Positions 16,568-25,939 of a stretch of DNA of 64,000 bases are shown here, in pieces. The stretch spans positions 4,712,001 to 4,776,000 of the forward strand of contig NZ_CP109132.1 of assembly GCF_035918015.1 (NCBI RefSeq), given 5' to 3'. The notes under the pieces were generated by a model. The model made no database searches and was not told where the DNA came from. It was given only the letters and a program-made list of their open reading frames with translations. The DNA comes from Streptomyces sp. NBC_01754. GTDB lineage: Bacteria; Actinomycetota; Actinomycetes; Streptomycetales; Streptomycetaceae. A program made the position numbers and the translations under genes. Every line of letters starts with the position of its first letter. The first letter of the stretch is position 1.

Positions 16568-16876
16568 AGGTGCCCGCGCGGCGTGGTTCGCCTCATAGGG
16601 GAAACGGGCCACCTGACCGAGCACGCTAGCCATGGCGCGGTGTCCTGTGAAGGCCGATGTTCGATATGCCCGATACGATTTCGTGACCTTCCCCGAATGA
16701 CGGTCGACGGGCGGCCCCGGGGAGCCGGACTCGTACGCTCCGTGTGCGGACCGTCCCTCTGTGTGCGCGGTCGTCCCCGCGTGTCCACGTGCCGGAGCCT
16801 TCCCGGTGCATGTGCCGGGGCCCTTCCCGACGATGCCGCCCGGACTGTCGGTGCGTCCGCCTAGACTCGTGAGGCG
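16568..16876. other. Divergent promoter region upstream of pcrA
   Basis: This stretch should hold the promoter of the riboswitch transcript and that of pcrA. A -10-like TAGACT at 16862-16867 lies nine bases before the pcrA ATG, with only a GAGG two bases from the start, so pcrA may be leaderless or nearly so. Nothing else recognisable was seen. Confidence 0.35.
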
Positions 16877-19351
16877 ATGAGCAGCCTCTTTGACGACAGT
16901 TTCCTGACCGGCCTCCAGCAGGCGGACGAAGCCCCCCCGCCGCCTCCCGAGGAGCAGGCACCCGAAGCGGTGCCGGAGGGTCTCTTCGGCGACGTCTTCG
17001 ACACGCCTCCGCCGCCGCGTGAGACGCACTACCGCGACGGGGCCCCGCGCCCCGTCATCGACTCCGCGGCGCTGCTCGACGGGCTGAACACCGAGCAGCG
17101 CGCCGCCGTCGTGCACGCCGGTTCCCCGCTGCTCATCGTCGCCGGGGCCGGCTCCGGCAAGACCCGGGTGCTGACCCACCGGATCGCCCACCTGCTGGCC
17201 GAGCGCGGGGTGCATCCGGGGCAGATCCTCGCGATCACCTTCACCAACAAGGCCGCCGGCGAGATGAAGGAGCGCGTCGAGGAGCTCGTCGGCCCGCGCG
17301 CCAACGCCATGTGGGTCATGACGTTCCACAGCGCCTGCGTGCGGATCCTGCGCCGCGAGTCCAAGCTGCTCGGCTTCACCTCGTCGTTCTCGATCTACGA
17401 CGCCGCCGACTCCAAGCGGTTGATGGCACTGGTCTGCCGCGACCTGGACCTCGACCCGAAGCGTTACCCGCCCAAGTCGTTCACGGCCAAGATCTCGAAC
17501 CTCAAGAACGAGCTCATCGACGAGGAGACGTTCGCCGGGCAGGCCGCCGGGGGCACCTCCCATTCGAGCGAAGCCGAGAACGGGGGAGGGTTCGAGAGGA
17601 CCCTGGCCCAGGCGTACGCGCTCTACCAGGCGCGGCTGCGCGAGGCCAACGCCCTGGACTTCGACGACATCATCATGACGACGGTGCACCTGCTCCAGGC
17701 GTTCCCCGACGTCGCCGAGCACTACCGCCGCCGCTTCCGGCACGTCCTGGTCGACGAGTACCAGGACACCAACCACGCCCAGTACACCCTGGTGCGCGAG
17801 CTGGTCGGCCCGGCCGGGGAACACGACGCCCCCGGTGAGCTGTGTGTCGTCGGCGACGCGGACCAGTCGATCTACGCCTTCCGGGGCGCGACCATCCGCA
17901 ACATCCTCCAGTTCGAGGAGGACTACCCGGACGCCACGACGATCATGCTGGAGCAGAACTACCGCTCCACGCAGACGATCCTGTCCGCGGCCAACGCCGT
18001 CATCGAGCGCAACGAGAGCCGCCGCCCCAAGAACCTCTGGACGAACGCCGGGGCCGGCACCCGGATCACCGGGTACGTCGCCGACACCGAGCACGACGAG
18101 GCGCAGTTCGTCGCCGACGAGATCGACCGGCTGACGGACGCCGGAGAGGCGAAGGCGGGCGACGTCGCGGTCTTCTACCGGACGAACGCCCAGTCCCGGG
18201 TCTTCGAAGAGATCTTCATCCGCGTCGGCCTGCCCTACAAGGTCGTCGGCGGGGTCCGCTTCTACGAGCGCAAGGAGGTCAGGGACGTCCTGGCCTACCT
18301 CCGTGTCCTCGCCAACTCCGAGGACACCGTCCCGCTGCGCCGTATCCTCAACGTGCCCAAGCGCGGCATCGGTGACCGGGCCGAGGCGATGATCGACGCC
18401 CTGTCGCTGCGCGAGAAGATCTCGTTCTCGCAGGCGCTGCGCCGCGTCGACGAGGCGTACGGCATGGCGGCCCGCTCCGCCAACGCCGTGAAGCGGTTCA
18501 ACACGCTGATGGAGGAGCTCCGCACGATCGTGGAGTCGGGTGCCGGTCCCGCCGTCGTGCTGGAGGCGGTCCTGGAGCGCACGGGCTATCTCGCCGAGCT
18601 CCAGACGTCCACCGACCCGCAGGACGAGACCCGCGTCGAGAACCTCCAGGAGCTCGCCGCCGTCGCCCTCGAGTTCGAGCAGGAGCGCGCTGACGAGGAG
18701 GGCGCGGGCACACTCGCCGAGTTCCTGGAGAAGGTGGCACTCGTCGCCGACTCCGACCAGATCCCGGACGAGGACGAGGACGGCTCCGGCGTCATCACGC
18801 TGATGACCCTGCACACCGCCAAGGGCCTCGAGTTCCCCGTGGTCTTCCTGACCGGCCTGGAGGACGGGGTCTTCCCTCACATGCGGGCGCTGGGCCAGGT
18901 GAAGGAGCTGGAGGAGGAGCGCCGGCTCGCCTACGTCGGCATCACGCGCGCCCGTGAGCGGCTGTATCTCACCCGGGCCGCGATGCGGAGCGCGTGGGGG
19001 CAGCCCTCGTACAACCCGCCGTCGCGGTTCCTGGAGGAGATCCCGGACCAGCACCTGGAGTGGAGGCGCAAGGGCCCGATGGCGGCTCCGGCGGGACCGA
19101 CCTCGGGCATCACCTCGTCGCTGTCCTCGTCCCGCTCGAAGTCCGGTCCCTCGGGCTTCGCGACCCGGCGCACGTCGGAGAAGCCGGTCGTCACCCTGGT
19201 GGTGGGGGACCGGGTCACACACGACCAGTTCGGTCTGGGCACGGTGACGGCGGTCGAGGGGTTCGGCGATCAGGCCAAAGCCACGGTGGACTTCGGCGAC
19301 GAGCGGCCGAAGAAGCTGCTTCTGAGGTACGCCCCGGTCGAGAAGCTCTGA
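16877..19351 (+). CDS. pcrA: ATP-dependent DNA helicase PcrA/UvrD
   Basis: Superfamily 1 3'-5' DNA helicase of 824 residues for repair and replication-fork maintenance. The motifs appear in order: Q-motif region LNTEQRAAVVH; Walker A GAGSGKTRVLTHR; FTNKAAGEMKERV; Walker B DEYQDTN; GDADQSIYAFRGA; EQNYRST; TLHTAKGLEFPVVFL; and YVGITRARERLYL. An acidic and Pro-rich N-terminal extension of about 60 residues precedes the core. The C-terminal 80 residues contain a Ser-rich linker and a Tudor-like segment (VGDRVTHDQFGLGTV) typical of PcrA and used for RNA polymerase contact. A small GTSHSSEAENGGG insertion lies in domain 1B. Confidence 0.95.
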   Translation: MSSLFDDSFLTGLQQADEAPPPPPEEQAPEAVPEGLFGDVFDTPPPPRETHYRDGAPRPVIDSAALLDGLNTEQRAAVVHAGSPLLIVAGAGSGKTRVLTHRIAHLLAERGVHPGQILAITFTNKAAGEMKERVEELVGPRANAMWVMTFHSACVRILRRESKLLGFTSSFSIYDAADSKRLMALVCRDLDLDPKRYPPKSFTAKISNLKNELIDEETFAGQAAGGTSHSSEAENGGGFERTLAQAYALYQARLREANALDFDDIIMTTVHLLQAFPDVAEHYRRRFRHVLVDEYQDTNHAQYTLVRELVGPAGEHDAPGELCVVGDADQSIYAFRGATIRNILQFEEDYPDATTIMLEQNYRSTQTILSAANAVIERNESRRPKNLWTNAGAGTRITGYVADTEHDEAQFVADEIDRLTDAGEAKAGDVAVFYRTNAQSRVFEEIFIRVGLPYKVVGGVRFYERKEVRDVLAYLRVLANSEDTVPLRRILNVPKRGIGDRAEAMIDALSLREKISFSQALRRVDEAYGMAARSANAVKRFNTLMEELRTIVESGAGPAVVLEAVLERTGYLAELQTSTDPQDETRVENLQELAAVALEFEQERADEEGAGTLAEFLEKVALVADSDQIPDEDEDGSGVITLMTLHTAKGLEFPVVFLTGLEDGVFPHMRALGQVKELEEERRLAYVGITRARERLYLTRAAMRSAWGQPSYNPPSRFLEEIPDQHLEWRRKGPMAAPAGPTSGITSSLSSSRSKSGPSGFATRRTSEKPVVTLVVGDRVTHDQFGLGTVTAVEGFGDQAKATVDFGDERPKKLLLRYAPVEKL

Positions 19352-19360
19352 CGGCGGGCG

Positions 19361-19399
19361 GGGCGGGGGAGGTGGCGCGGTCCACCGGTGCCCCCGCCC
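19361..19399. terminator. Bidirectional terminator between pcrA and the M23 peptidase gene
   Basis: GGGCGGGGG and GGTGG (19361-19375) pair with CCACC and CCCCCGCCC (19382-19399), giving an interrupted 14-bp GC stem between two convergent genes. No T-run. Confidence 0.5.
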
Positions 19400-19414
19400 T
19401 CCGGCGGTGACGCG

Positions 19415-21109
19415 TCAGTTGGGGTTGACGCCGTGACTGCGGAGCCAGGGCGCCGGGTCGATCGCGGCGCCACCGCCGGGCCGGACCTCGAAGTGGAGAT
19501 GCGGGCCGGTGGAGTTGCCGGAGCTTCCGGAGTACGCGATCACGTCCCCGGCCTTGACGGAGCCGGAGCGGATCCGGGTGGTGCTGAGGTGGCAGTACCA
19601 GGTCTCGGTGCCGTCGGCGGCGGTCACGATGGCCATGTTCCCGTAGGCGCTGTTCCACTGGGTGCGGACGGTGCCGTCGGTGGCCGCCATGACGGGGGTG
19701 CCGTACTGGACGGGGAAGTCGATGCCCGTGTGCACGGACATCCAGTTCACACCCGCCTGGCCGTACGAGGCGCTGAGCCCGTGCTGCTTCACCGGGAGCA
19801 CGAACTTGGGGCGCAGTGCCTCACGGCGGGCCGCCTCCTCCTCCCGCTTCTTCTTCTCGGCCGCCTGACGCTCCTTCAGGTCGATGCGTTCCTGGGTGCG
19901 GCTGGCGCGGTCGGCGAAGTTCGCGGCGTCGGCGCTGAGGTTGGCGAGCTGGGTGTCGAGCTTGCTGTTGGCCAGAGCCGGCTTGACCGTGTCGGCGGCC
20001 GCCATGGTCGTGGTGTCGTCCTTCTTCTCCTCCGTGCCGCCCACTCCGCTCACGGAGGCGGCGGCGATGCCCGCGACACTCATCACACAGGCGGAGGGAA
20101 CGGCCACGGTGAGCAGCGCGGAGCGCTTCGCCGGTGTGCGGCGCCGGCCGCGGCCGCCGCCGCGCTGGACGGAACGTCCCGCCGGGGCCGCGGGGGAGGG
20201 GACACGAGCCGCGGTCACGTCGATGACCTCGGCCATCTCGGTGACCGCGTCGTGGATGCTGTCGACCTGTGCGGACGGCTCGTACCCCGCCGTGGAGGAC
20301 AGGCGGTCGGGCGAGGCCACCGGCTGCTCCCCGGTCGCCTCGTCGGCGTAGTCGTGGACGGCGAACTCGGCCGTGTCGTACTGCGCGGGCGACTCGGCCC
20401 GGTGTTCGTACGGCGGGTACGACGTCTGTTCGGTGGTGTACAGCGTGCTCTCGGGCGTGTCGCCGGTGGTCCAGGCGGTGGCGTCCCATGCTCCGGTGTC
20501 GGCCGAGCCGTACCCGGAGGCGTCGAAGGCGGCCGCCGGGAAGTCCGGGACGGCGTAGCTGCCCGTGGCGTACGCCGTGCCGGTCGTCGTGAGGGTGGGG
20601 AAGGCACCGGTGTCGGTGGTACCCCACTGGCCGGCCGGGGCGGTCTGGTTCCACCCGGTGGTGTCCCACTGGCCCGTCGCGTCGGGGGAGGTCATCTGGG
20701 TGGGGAGGCCGACTTCGGGCATCCAGACGGCGGTGGTGTCGTAGGTCTGCTGCGCCTGCGCGCCGTAGGTCTCGTACGGGGCGGCCTGCTGGTGGGCCCC
20801 GGTGTCCCACTGCCCGCTGTCCCACTGCCCGGTGTCGTACGTCCCGGTGTCGTACGTCCGGCTGTCGTGTGTACCGGTGTCGTACGGGTCGGGCCCTTGC
20901 GGCTGCGGCTCGTACGGGCCGGTTCCGCCGTAGCCGCCGTACGTGGCGTCCGGGGTGTCGTACGCGGTGCTGAAACCGCTGCCGTACGTGGTGTGGGGGC
21001 TGTTCTCGGGGTGATCCGGAAGTGTTCCGAAGAGCGGATCGGTGTCGTAGCTGCCGGTGGAACCGCTGTCGGATCCGGCATACCCGGCGTGGGGGTGCTG
21101 GTCGTTCAC
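19415..21109 (-). CDS. M23 (LytM-like) metallopeptidase with long disordered N-terminus
   Basis: Protein of 564 residues. The first 310 are low-complexity, rich in Tyr, Thr, Asp, Gly and Ser with YDTGT/QWDTG repeats, and should lie in the cytoplasm. A basic RGRRRTPAKR stretch and one membrane helix follow (about 330-356), then an extracytoplasmic coiled coil, then an M23 domain. The domain has its metal-binding HTGID, a central WYCH and GPHLHFEV, so the catalytic residues are intact. It should cut peptidoglycan cross-links or activate other hydrolases. The GTG at 21109 was chosen because a promoter lies between it and the upstream TTG at 21211; GAGAGAAG precedes it closely. Confidence 0.75.
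   Translation of the reverse strand: MNDQHPHAGYAGSDSGSTGSYDTDPLFGTLPDHPENSPHTTYGSGFSTAYDTPDATYGGYGGTGPYEPQPQGPDPYDTGTHDSRTYDTGTYDTGQWDSGQWDTGAHQQAAPYETYGAQAQQTYDTTAVWMPEVGLPTQMTSPDATGQWDTTGWNQTAPAGQWGTTDTGAFPTLTTTGTAYATGSYAVPDFPAAAFDASGYGSADTGAWDATAWTTGDTPESTLYTTEQTSYPPYEHRAESPAQYDTAEFAVHDYADEATGEQPVASPDRLSSTAGYEPSAQVDSIHDAVTEMAEVIDVTAARVPSPAAPAGRSVQRGGGRGRRRTPAKRSALLTVAVPSACVMSVAGIAAASVSGVGGTEEKKDDTTTMAAADTVKPALANSKLDTQLANLSADAANFADRASRTQERIDLKERQAAEKKKREEEAARREALRPKFVLPVKQHGLSASYGQAGVNWMSVHTGIDFPVQYGTPVMAATDGTVRTQWNSAYGNMAIVTAADGTETWYCHLSTTRIRSGSVKAGDVIAYSGSSGNSTGPHLHFEVRPGGGAAIDPAPWLRSHGVNPN
20799..20888. repeat. Six 15-bp tandem units inside the M23 peptidase gene
   Basis: Six in-phase 15-bp units (20799, 20814, 20829, 20844, 20859, 20874), for example CCGGTGTCGTACGTC, encode YDTGT and QWDTG/QWDSG pentapeptides on the minus strand. 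The length is a multiple of three, so unit number can change without breaking the frame. Confidence 0.7.
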
Positions 21110-21635
21110 CAACTTCTCTCTCGCCTCGGCAGCAGGACCTGCGCTGGGGTCGTGGGGATCCCAGGGGGAGCAGTGGCCGCGACTGTACCCGGCGGTATGC
21201 GACGGCGACAATCTTCGCCGGGTGCCAGGCCCTCAGGAAACGGGCAATCGGCCGCCTTTCGGTGAACGGGTGGCGGAGGCTTGGCTCTACGTTCGAAGTT
21301 TGTTCTATTTGCAGGGCCGGATGAACGGCGAAAGGCGCTTCCGAGGTGGTCCAGGCAGGGCGCGGACGCGACGTGCTCGGTAGCGGGGTGGGGAAGGGCA
21401 GGCCCTCATCGGCCGGCCCCTTGCACGGCACGAGGGAGGCCGGTTCCCGCGGCATCGGTCCCTGGATGGGCGGCAGATCTGCCGCAGGGCGCGGGGAGCG
21501 ACGCTCGGCGAACATGTCCCATGTGTGATTTCCCCCTCCCCGTCCACCGCGAATCGGCGGCGTGCGGGATGCTGTGGATAACGTTCGTTCACATCCCCGG
21601 CCCGTCAGGCACGGGAGACGCATGTGGAGGCAGTG
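21110..21635. promoter_or_regulatory. 526-bp divergent intergenic region
   Basis: A minus-strand promoter, TTGTCG (21206-21211), 18 bases, TACAGT (21182-21187), should drive the M23 gene. An inverted repeat ACATG-TCC-CATGT lies at 21512-21524. TGTGGATAA at 21573-21581 matches a single DnaA-box sequence. Open frames here (for example 21305-21592, minus) have poor codon bias and I do not believe them. Confidence 0.4.
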
Positions 21636-22049
21636 ATGGGTGTGACCGGTCCGATTCGTGTGGTGGTGGCCAAGCCGGGCCTCGACGGCCATGACCGCGG
21701 GGCGAAGGTGATCGCGAGGGCGCTGCGGGACGCGGGTATGGAGGTCATCTATACGGGGCTCCACCAGACGCCCGAGCAGATCGTGGACACCGCGATCCAG
21801 GAGGACGCCGACGCGATCGGCCTCTCGATTCTCTCGGGCGCGCACAACACGCTGTTCGCCAAGGTCATCGCCCTGTTGAAGGAACGCGAGGCGGAGGACA
21901 TCAAGGTCTTCGGCGGCGGCATCATCCCCGAGGCGGACATCCCTCCGCTGAAGGAGCAGGGGGTGGCGGAGATCTTCACGCCCGGGGCGACGACGGCGTC
22001 GATCGTCGACTGGGTGAACACCCACGTCCGCCAGCCGGCCCAGGCCTGA
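21636..22049 (+). CDS. icmB: Isobutyryl-CoA mutase small (B12-binding) subunit
   Basis: Cobalamin-binding protein of 137 residues. It shows the base-off B12 signature [18 protein letters not shown], with the cobalt-ligating His in DGHDRG, and the later GLSILSGAH and [12 protein letters not shown] motifs. It closely matches the IcmB subunit of isobutyryl-CoA mutase as I remember it, which interconverts isobutyryl- and n-butyryl-CoA together with a separate large subunit IcmA. IcmA is not in the window, as expected in Streptomyces, where the genes are unlinked. GGAGG lies five bases before the ATG at 21636. A C-terminal fragment of methylmalonyl-CoA mutase is a less likely reading because the protein is complete and stand-alone. 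Confidence 0.88.
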   Translation: MGVTGPIRVVVAKPGLDGHDRGAKVIARALRDAGMEVIYTGLHQTPEQIVDTAIQEDADAIGLSILSGAHNTLFAKVIALLKEREAEDIKVFGGGIIPEADIPPLKEQGVAEIFTPGATTASIVDWVNTHVRQPAQA

Positions 22050-22372
22050 GCCGACCGGATTCCGAGTCGGCGGATAGCTGGTCCGAGTCGGCGGGGAGCC
22101 GGTCCGAGTCGGCGGCCGTGCGAGCCGGGAGGGGTCCCGGACCGGTGGCCGGGCCCGTACCGACGACACTCCGTAGCCACCAGGCGGCCTCCCACCGGAC
22201 CTGAGGCCGTGGGCCGCCCGCTGGGAGAGGTGTCGCGGGTGGAGGACGGGCGGTGTGGTGTGCCGGGATGCCGAGAGGCGGCCGCGCCCGCGCCGTGGAC
22301 AGGTCGCTCCGTCTCCCCTCACTCCCCCCCTCACCGCGCACGAGTCACCGTGCGCGAGACATGCCCGACAGG
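22050..22372. repeat. Intergenic region with three 21-bp tandem repeats
   Basis: TCCGAGTCGGCGG occurs at 22061-22073, 22082-22094 and 22103-22115, an exact 21-bp period with varied spacers, starting just after the icmB stop. Each copy contains the small palindrome CCGAGTCGG. The remainder of this 323-bp region between two convergent genes holds nothing I recognise. Confidence 0.6.
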
Positions 22373-24229
22373 TCACGTGTCGCGTTCGGCGGGTACACCA
22401 GGCGTGGGCGCCGTGCCTGCGGCGGAGTCCGTACCCCGGGGGTCCGAGGCGGCGCGGGCGGGGGACGTACACCCTGGGGCCGGGGGCTCCCCGAGCTCCG
22501 CGTCCATGGCGGCCCGCAGACGCAGGGTGGAGACCAGGCGCCGGAAGGCTTCCGACCAGTAGCCGCCCGCACCCGGTGAGGCGTCCTCCGATTCGTCCTG
22601 GAGGGTGGTGAGTATCTCCAGCCGGTCTGCCTCGGCGGGGTCCAGGCACCGCTCGGCGAGCCCCATCACCCCGCTGAAGCTCCACGGATAGCTCCCCGCG
22701 TCCCGGGCGATGTCCAGCGCGTCGACCACGGAACGCCCGAGCGGTCCGGTCCAGGGGACCGTGCAGACGCCGAGCAGCTGGAAAGCCTCGGACAGGCCGT
22801 GTGCCGCGATGAAACCGGCCACCCAGTCCGCGCGTTCGGCAGAGGGCAGGGTGGCCAGGAGCTGTGACCGCTCCGCGAGTGAGGACGTCCCGGGGCCGTT
22901 CGCCGGAGGTGTGGAGGGGGAGCCCAGCAGAGCCCGGGACCATACGGAGTCCCGTTGCCGCACGGCTGCCCGGCACCAGGCGGCGTGCAGCTCCGCCTCC
23001 CAGCCGTCGGCCACCGGCAGCCCGACGATCTCCTGAGCGGTGCGGCCACCGAAGCGCTCCCGCCATATGGCGAGCGGAGCGGACTCCACCAACTGCCCCA
23101 GCCACCACGAGCGTTCGCCGCGGCCGGAAGGAGGGACCGGCGTGAGGCCGTCGCGCTGCATGTCCGCGTCGCACTCGTGCGGGGCCTCGACTGCGATGGC
23201 CAGGCCGTCACCCGTCCGGTCAGGGTTCACACAGGTCGTGGCGCGGGCCGCCATCCGCCGGGCCAGCGCCGACTCCGGCAGCGCGGACAGCAGTTCGGCG
23301 GCCGTCGAGCGGACGTTGCGACTGCGGTCGGACAACGCCTGCTCCAGAAAGGGTTCGTCGGCGTCCTCGAGGCCCACGCGGAGCGAATCGAGGAACATCA
23401 GCCGGTCCTCGGCGCGCTCACCGGGCCACGTGCCGGCGAGGAGCGCCCGGGCGGCCTCGGGGTCCCGTGCCCGTACGGTGCCGAGCAGGGCGACACGCTC
23501 TGCGAAGAGCCCCTCCTCCCAGAGCCGTCGCAACTCCTCCGGGCTCTCGGCGGCGGTGCGGTGTGCCCCGGCCGAGGCGCGCAGGGCGAACCTCCAGTCC
23601 GGGTTCAGCGCGGCCAGCCAGAGTCCGCGCGGCCCCGCGAACGCCAGCACGTGCGGGCGCAGGTCCGTCCGGGCCCGGGCCGCGTCCAGCAGGGCGGGCA
23701 GCAGCTCGGCGGGCGCGCGGAAGCCGCGCTCACCGGCCATGGCCAGCCACTGGGGGATGAGCTCGGTGAGGTCGGGCGCCGATCCCCGGCGTCCTCCGCC
23801 GGACGGTGCCGAACGGTCGGTCAGCAACTGTGCGAGCCGGCGCCGCGCGGCTGCCGGCAGAGGGCGCCGGGGATCGGGGGGCGCGGGCACGGGCCGGGCG
23901 GCGCCGGTGGCCGGCAACAACGCTGCCCGGCGGCGCACCGTGTGCAGGGCGGCCGCTTCCAGAAGGGCGGCCGGACCGCCGGCGGAACCGGGAATCGACG
24001 CGCCCGACGAGGCCGGGGCCGATCTGCCTCCGGTGGGAGAGCGGGTCGCGTCGGGGCCGGGCCGCAGCGGACGCCGGTCCGTGCCCAGCAGAGCCGAGGA
24101 GACGAGCTCCTCCCACGGCACGGTCGCTGTCGGCGCACCGGTCGTGCTGGGTGTGTCGGGCGTGTCGGCGGGAGTTGCCGCTCCGGCGATGCCGGCGGCG
24201 GCCGTTGACGCGGTGGTCGCGGCACACAT
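22373..24229 (-). CDS. DUF5691 (HEAT-repeat-like) protein of the MoxR/VWA cluster
   Basis: Protein of 618 residues, mostly alpha-helical with repeated Ala/Leu-rich helix pairs (LLEAAALHTV, FLDSLRVGLEDADEPFLEQAL, VRSTAAELLSALPESALA) like HEAT repeats, and a conserved WEELVSSALLGTDRR near the N-terminus. Such a scaffold would bind proteins. I match it to the DUF5691 family. The ATG at 24229 has GGAAGGA about seven bases upstream; an in-frame ATG at 24253 is less well placed. It lies 86 bases after the SWIM-protein gene on the same strand, opposite to the MoxR, DUF5682 and VWA genes. Biochemical role unknown. Confidence 0.7.
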   Translation of the reverse strand: MCAATTASTAAAGIAGAATPADTPDTPSTTGAPTATVPWEELVSSALLGTDRRPLRPGPDATRSPTGGRSAPASSGASIPGSAGGPAALLEAAALHTVRRRAALLPATGAARPVPAPPDPRRPLPAAARRRLAQLLTDRSAPSGGGRRGSAPDLTELIPQWLAMAGERGFRAPAELLPALLDAARARTDLRPHVLAFAGPRGLWLAALNPDWRFALRASAGAHRTAAESPEELRRLWEEGLFAERVALLGTVRARDPEAARALLAGTWPGERAEDRLMFLDSLRVGLEDADEPFLEQALSDRSRNVRSTAAELLSALPESALARRMAARATTCVNPDRTGDGLAIAVEAPHECDADMQRDGLTPVPPSGRGERSWWLGQLVESAPLAIWRERFGGRTAQEIVGLPVADGWEAELHAAWCRAAVRQRDSVWSRALLGSPSTPPANGPGTSSLAERSQLLATLPSAERADWVAGFIAAHGLSEAFQLLGVCTVPWTGPLGRSVVDALDIARDAGSYPWSFSGVMGLAERCLDPAEADRLEILTTLQDESEDASPGAGGYWSEAFRRLVSTLRLRAAMDAELGEPPAPGCTSPARAASDPRGTDSAAGTAPTPGVPAERDT

Positions 24230-24315
24230 ACGGGTCCTTCCGATGTCGGACATACGCGGGTCGAGTGACGGTGCGGGCAACAGCGGGCAGCGACGGCGGC
24301 GGGAACGACGGGGCG

Positions 24316-25842
24316 TCAGACGAGCGCGACGATCGTGTGGGCGTCCGCGCTCGTCGGGTCCGCTCCCGCTGTGTCGGCGTCCTGGGTGTCGGCGCCCCGG
24401 GGGGCCTGGACGTGTGCCTTTGGTGTGTGCGCGTCCAGACCACCCGAGGACCGAACGCGTGGGCTCCACGCCGCCATTGGGTCGAAGCCCTGGTGGCCGC
24501 ACTCACCGAACACCGAGACGGGGCGCCCGCCGGCGAGCGCGACGAGCTTCCATATGCCGGCCCGGGACAGCGCGGAGGGCGTGACCGGCAGGGCCGAGCC
24601 GTCCGCCGCCACCAGCTGCCAGCCGTCCCCCGAAGGGGCGGGTATGACATCGCGCAGGGTGACCGGCCAGGCGTCCAGCCACGGATCGTCGTGCAGGGCA
24701 CGGCCGTACGCCGCGACGGCCTCGGCCGCCGTGCCGCCGGGCGGCGGCGAGGCCCCCGCCTCGGGTGCCTCGAAACGCTCCCCCAGGTCACCCCGCATCC
24801 GGCCGCCCCCCGGGTACGGCGTGACCTCCGCGTCGATCACCGCTCCCACCGGGAGTGACTGGGCGGGAGCTCGTCCGGCGGCTCCGAAGGACAGCAGCAG
24901 CGTCGTGCGCCCGGACTCCTGTCCGTACAGCCAGACACGGCGGGTCACCAGCTTGCCGTCCGGGGTGTCGTACTGAGCGAGGACCAGCCACCGGTCGCGG
25001 AGAGGCGGTCCCTCGGCGGGTACGGTCAGCCCGACCCTGCCCCGCACCGTCGCGGCCAGCGGGGCGGGCAGGTGATCCCGCCGGAGCCAGGCCGAACCGA
25101 GGAGATGCAACAGCGCGCACTCCTCCAGCAGCCGCACCGGCCAGCCCGGACCGGATGCCGTGATCGCCCCCAACGCCCGCACCCGGGCCGCGAGCCCCGG
25201 AGCCTGGGCGTCGACCATGCGGGCCGCCGTCTCCTCCCACAGGCCGTGATCAGGGCGGTCGGCCGCGGCCAGCCCGCCGCGCAGCAGGTCGGCGAGGCGC
25301 TGCTCCAACTCCCGTGCTCCGCCCGTGATCCGCTCGGCGCGTCGGTCGGCGCGTCGCCTGGCCGCCGACGGATCGGCGGGGCCGGTGGCGCCCGGACCGG
25401 CCGCCGTGGCCCCGTCCGGCCGGGCCCGGACCGCGCTTCGGCCCTCCAGCCACCCGCGCACCCAGTCCGGTGCCGCCTCGCCCGTCCGCAGCGCGGCGTC
25501 ACCGGTGGCCCACAACAGCAACAGACCCAGAGCGTGCGCGCACGGGGACGCACGGCTGGGGCAACCGCACCGGTACGCCGGCCCGGTGGTGTCGACCGCC
25601 GTGCGGTACGGCCGACCGTCGGGGCCCGGGCTCAGCCCCCACAGCACCCCCGGCTCCGCCCGGCCCGCCTCCGGCCACCGCCGGCCGGACGCGAGTGCGC
25701 GCCCGGCGGCGCGTGAAGCCTCGTCAGGAGCGAGTGCCAGCACCTGTTCCACCGTCCGGCGTGCCGACGGCCCACCGGTGCGCGTGGGTTCCCCCTCGTG
25801 AGACAGCAGCATGGGTACGACGGTAGGACGCACCACTGACAT
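24316..25842 (-). CDS. SWIM zinc-finger protein of the MoxR/VWA cluster
   Basis: Protein of 508 residues. Residues 92-103 form a SWIM zinc finger, CxCx6CxH, in RCGCPSRASPCAHALGLLLLW. SWIM fingers bind DNA or proteins. The rest is Ala/Arg-rich and helical, with TRRVWLYGQESGRTTLLLSFG in a beta-rich part after residue 250. GGAG precedes the ATG at 25842. Only 97 bases separate this start from the divergent MoxR start, so the two transcripts probably share control. E. coli yehQ, next to the AAA gene yehL and VWA gene yehP, also encodes a SWIM protein as I recall, which supports a common system. Function unknown. Confidence 0.75.
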   Translation of the reverse strand: MSVVRPTVVPMLLSHEGEPTRTGGPSARRTVEQVLALAPDEASRAAGRALASGRRWPEAGRAEPGVLWGLSPGPDGRPYRTAVDTTGPAYRCGCPSRASPCAHALGLLLLWATGDAALRTGEAAPDWVRGWLEGRSAVRARPDGATAAGPGATGPADPSAARRRADRRAERITGGARELEQRLADLLRGGLAAADRPDHGLWEETAARMVDAQAPGLAARVRALGAITASGPGWPVRLLEECALLHLLGSAWLRRDHLPAPLAATVRGRVGLTVPAEGPPLRDRWLVLAQYDTPDGKLVTRRVWLYGQESGRTTLLLSFGAAGRAPAQSLPVGAVIDAEVTPYPGGGRMRGDLGERFEAPEAGASPPPGGTAAEAVAAYGRALHDDPWLDAWPVTLRDVIPAPSGDGWQLVAADGSALPVTPSALSRAGIWKLVALAGGRPVSVFGECGHQGFDPMAAWSPRVRSSGGLDAHTPKAHVQAPRGADTQDADTAGADPTSADAHTIVALV

Positions 25843-25939
25843 CGGCTCCGACCTGCACGTCCGTCGTTCGTCGGCCGACTGTCAGTGCCATGGTGCACGG
25901 TGGTGAGCACATCGGGTCGAACGATCTGGAGGGGGAACC

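Noticed and set aside
15239..19222. A 1327-codon open frame on the minus strand reaching across pcrA
   Set aside because: It is the NlpC/P60 gene plus a chance extension antisense to pcrA; the extension has no domain, and the riboswitch and ribosome site place the real start at 16390.
21573..21581. DnaA box as part of a replication origin
   Set aside because: One box only, with no dnaA or dnaN nearby; chance match or promoter-related.
21305..21592. A 95-codon minus-strand gene upstream of icmB
   Set aside because: Arg/Pro/Cys-rich composition, no codon bias, no ribosome site.
21636..22049. A biosynthetic gene cluster signalled by icmB
   Set aside because: No polyketide synthase or other secondary-metabolite gene is near; icmB is a core Streptomyces gene at this position.
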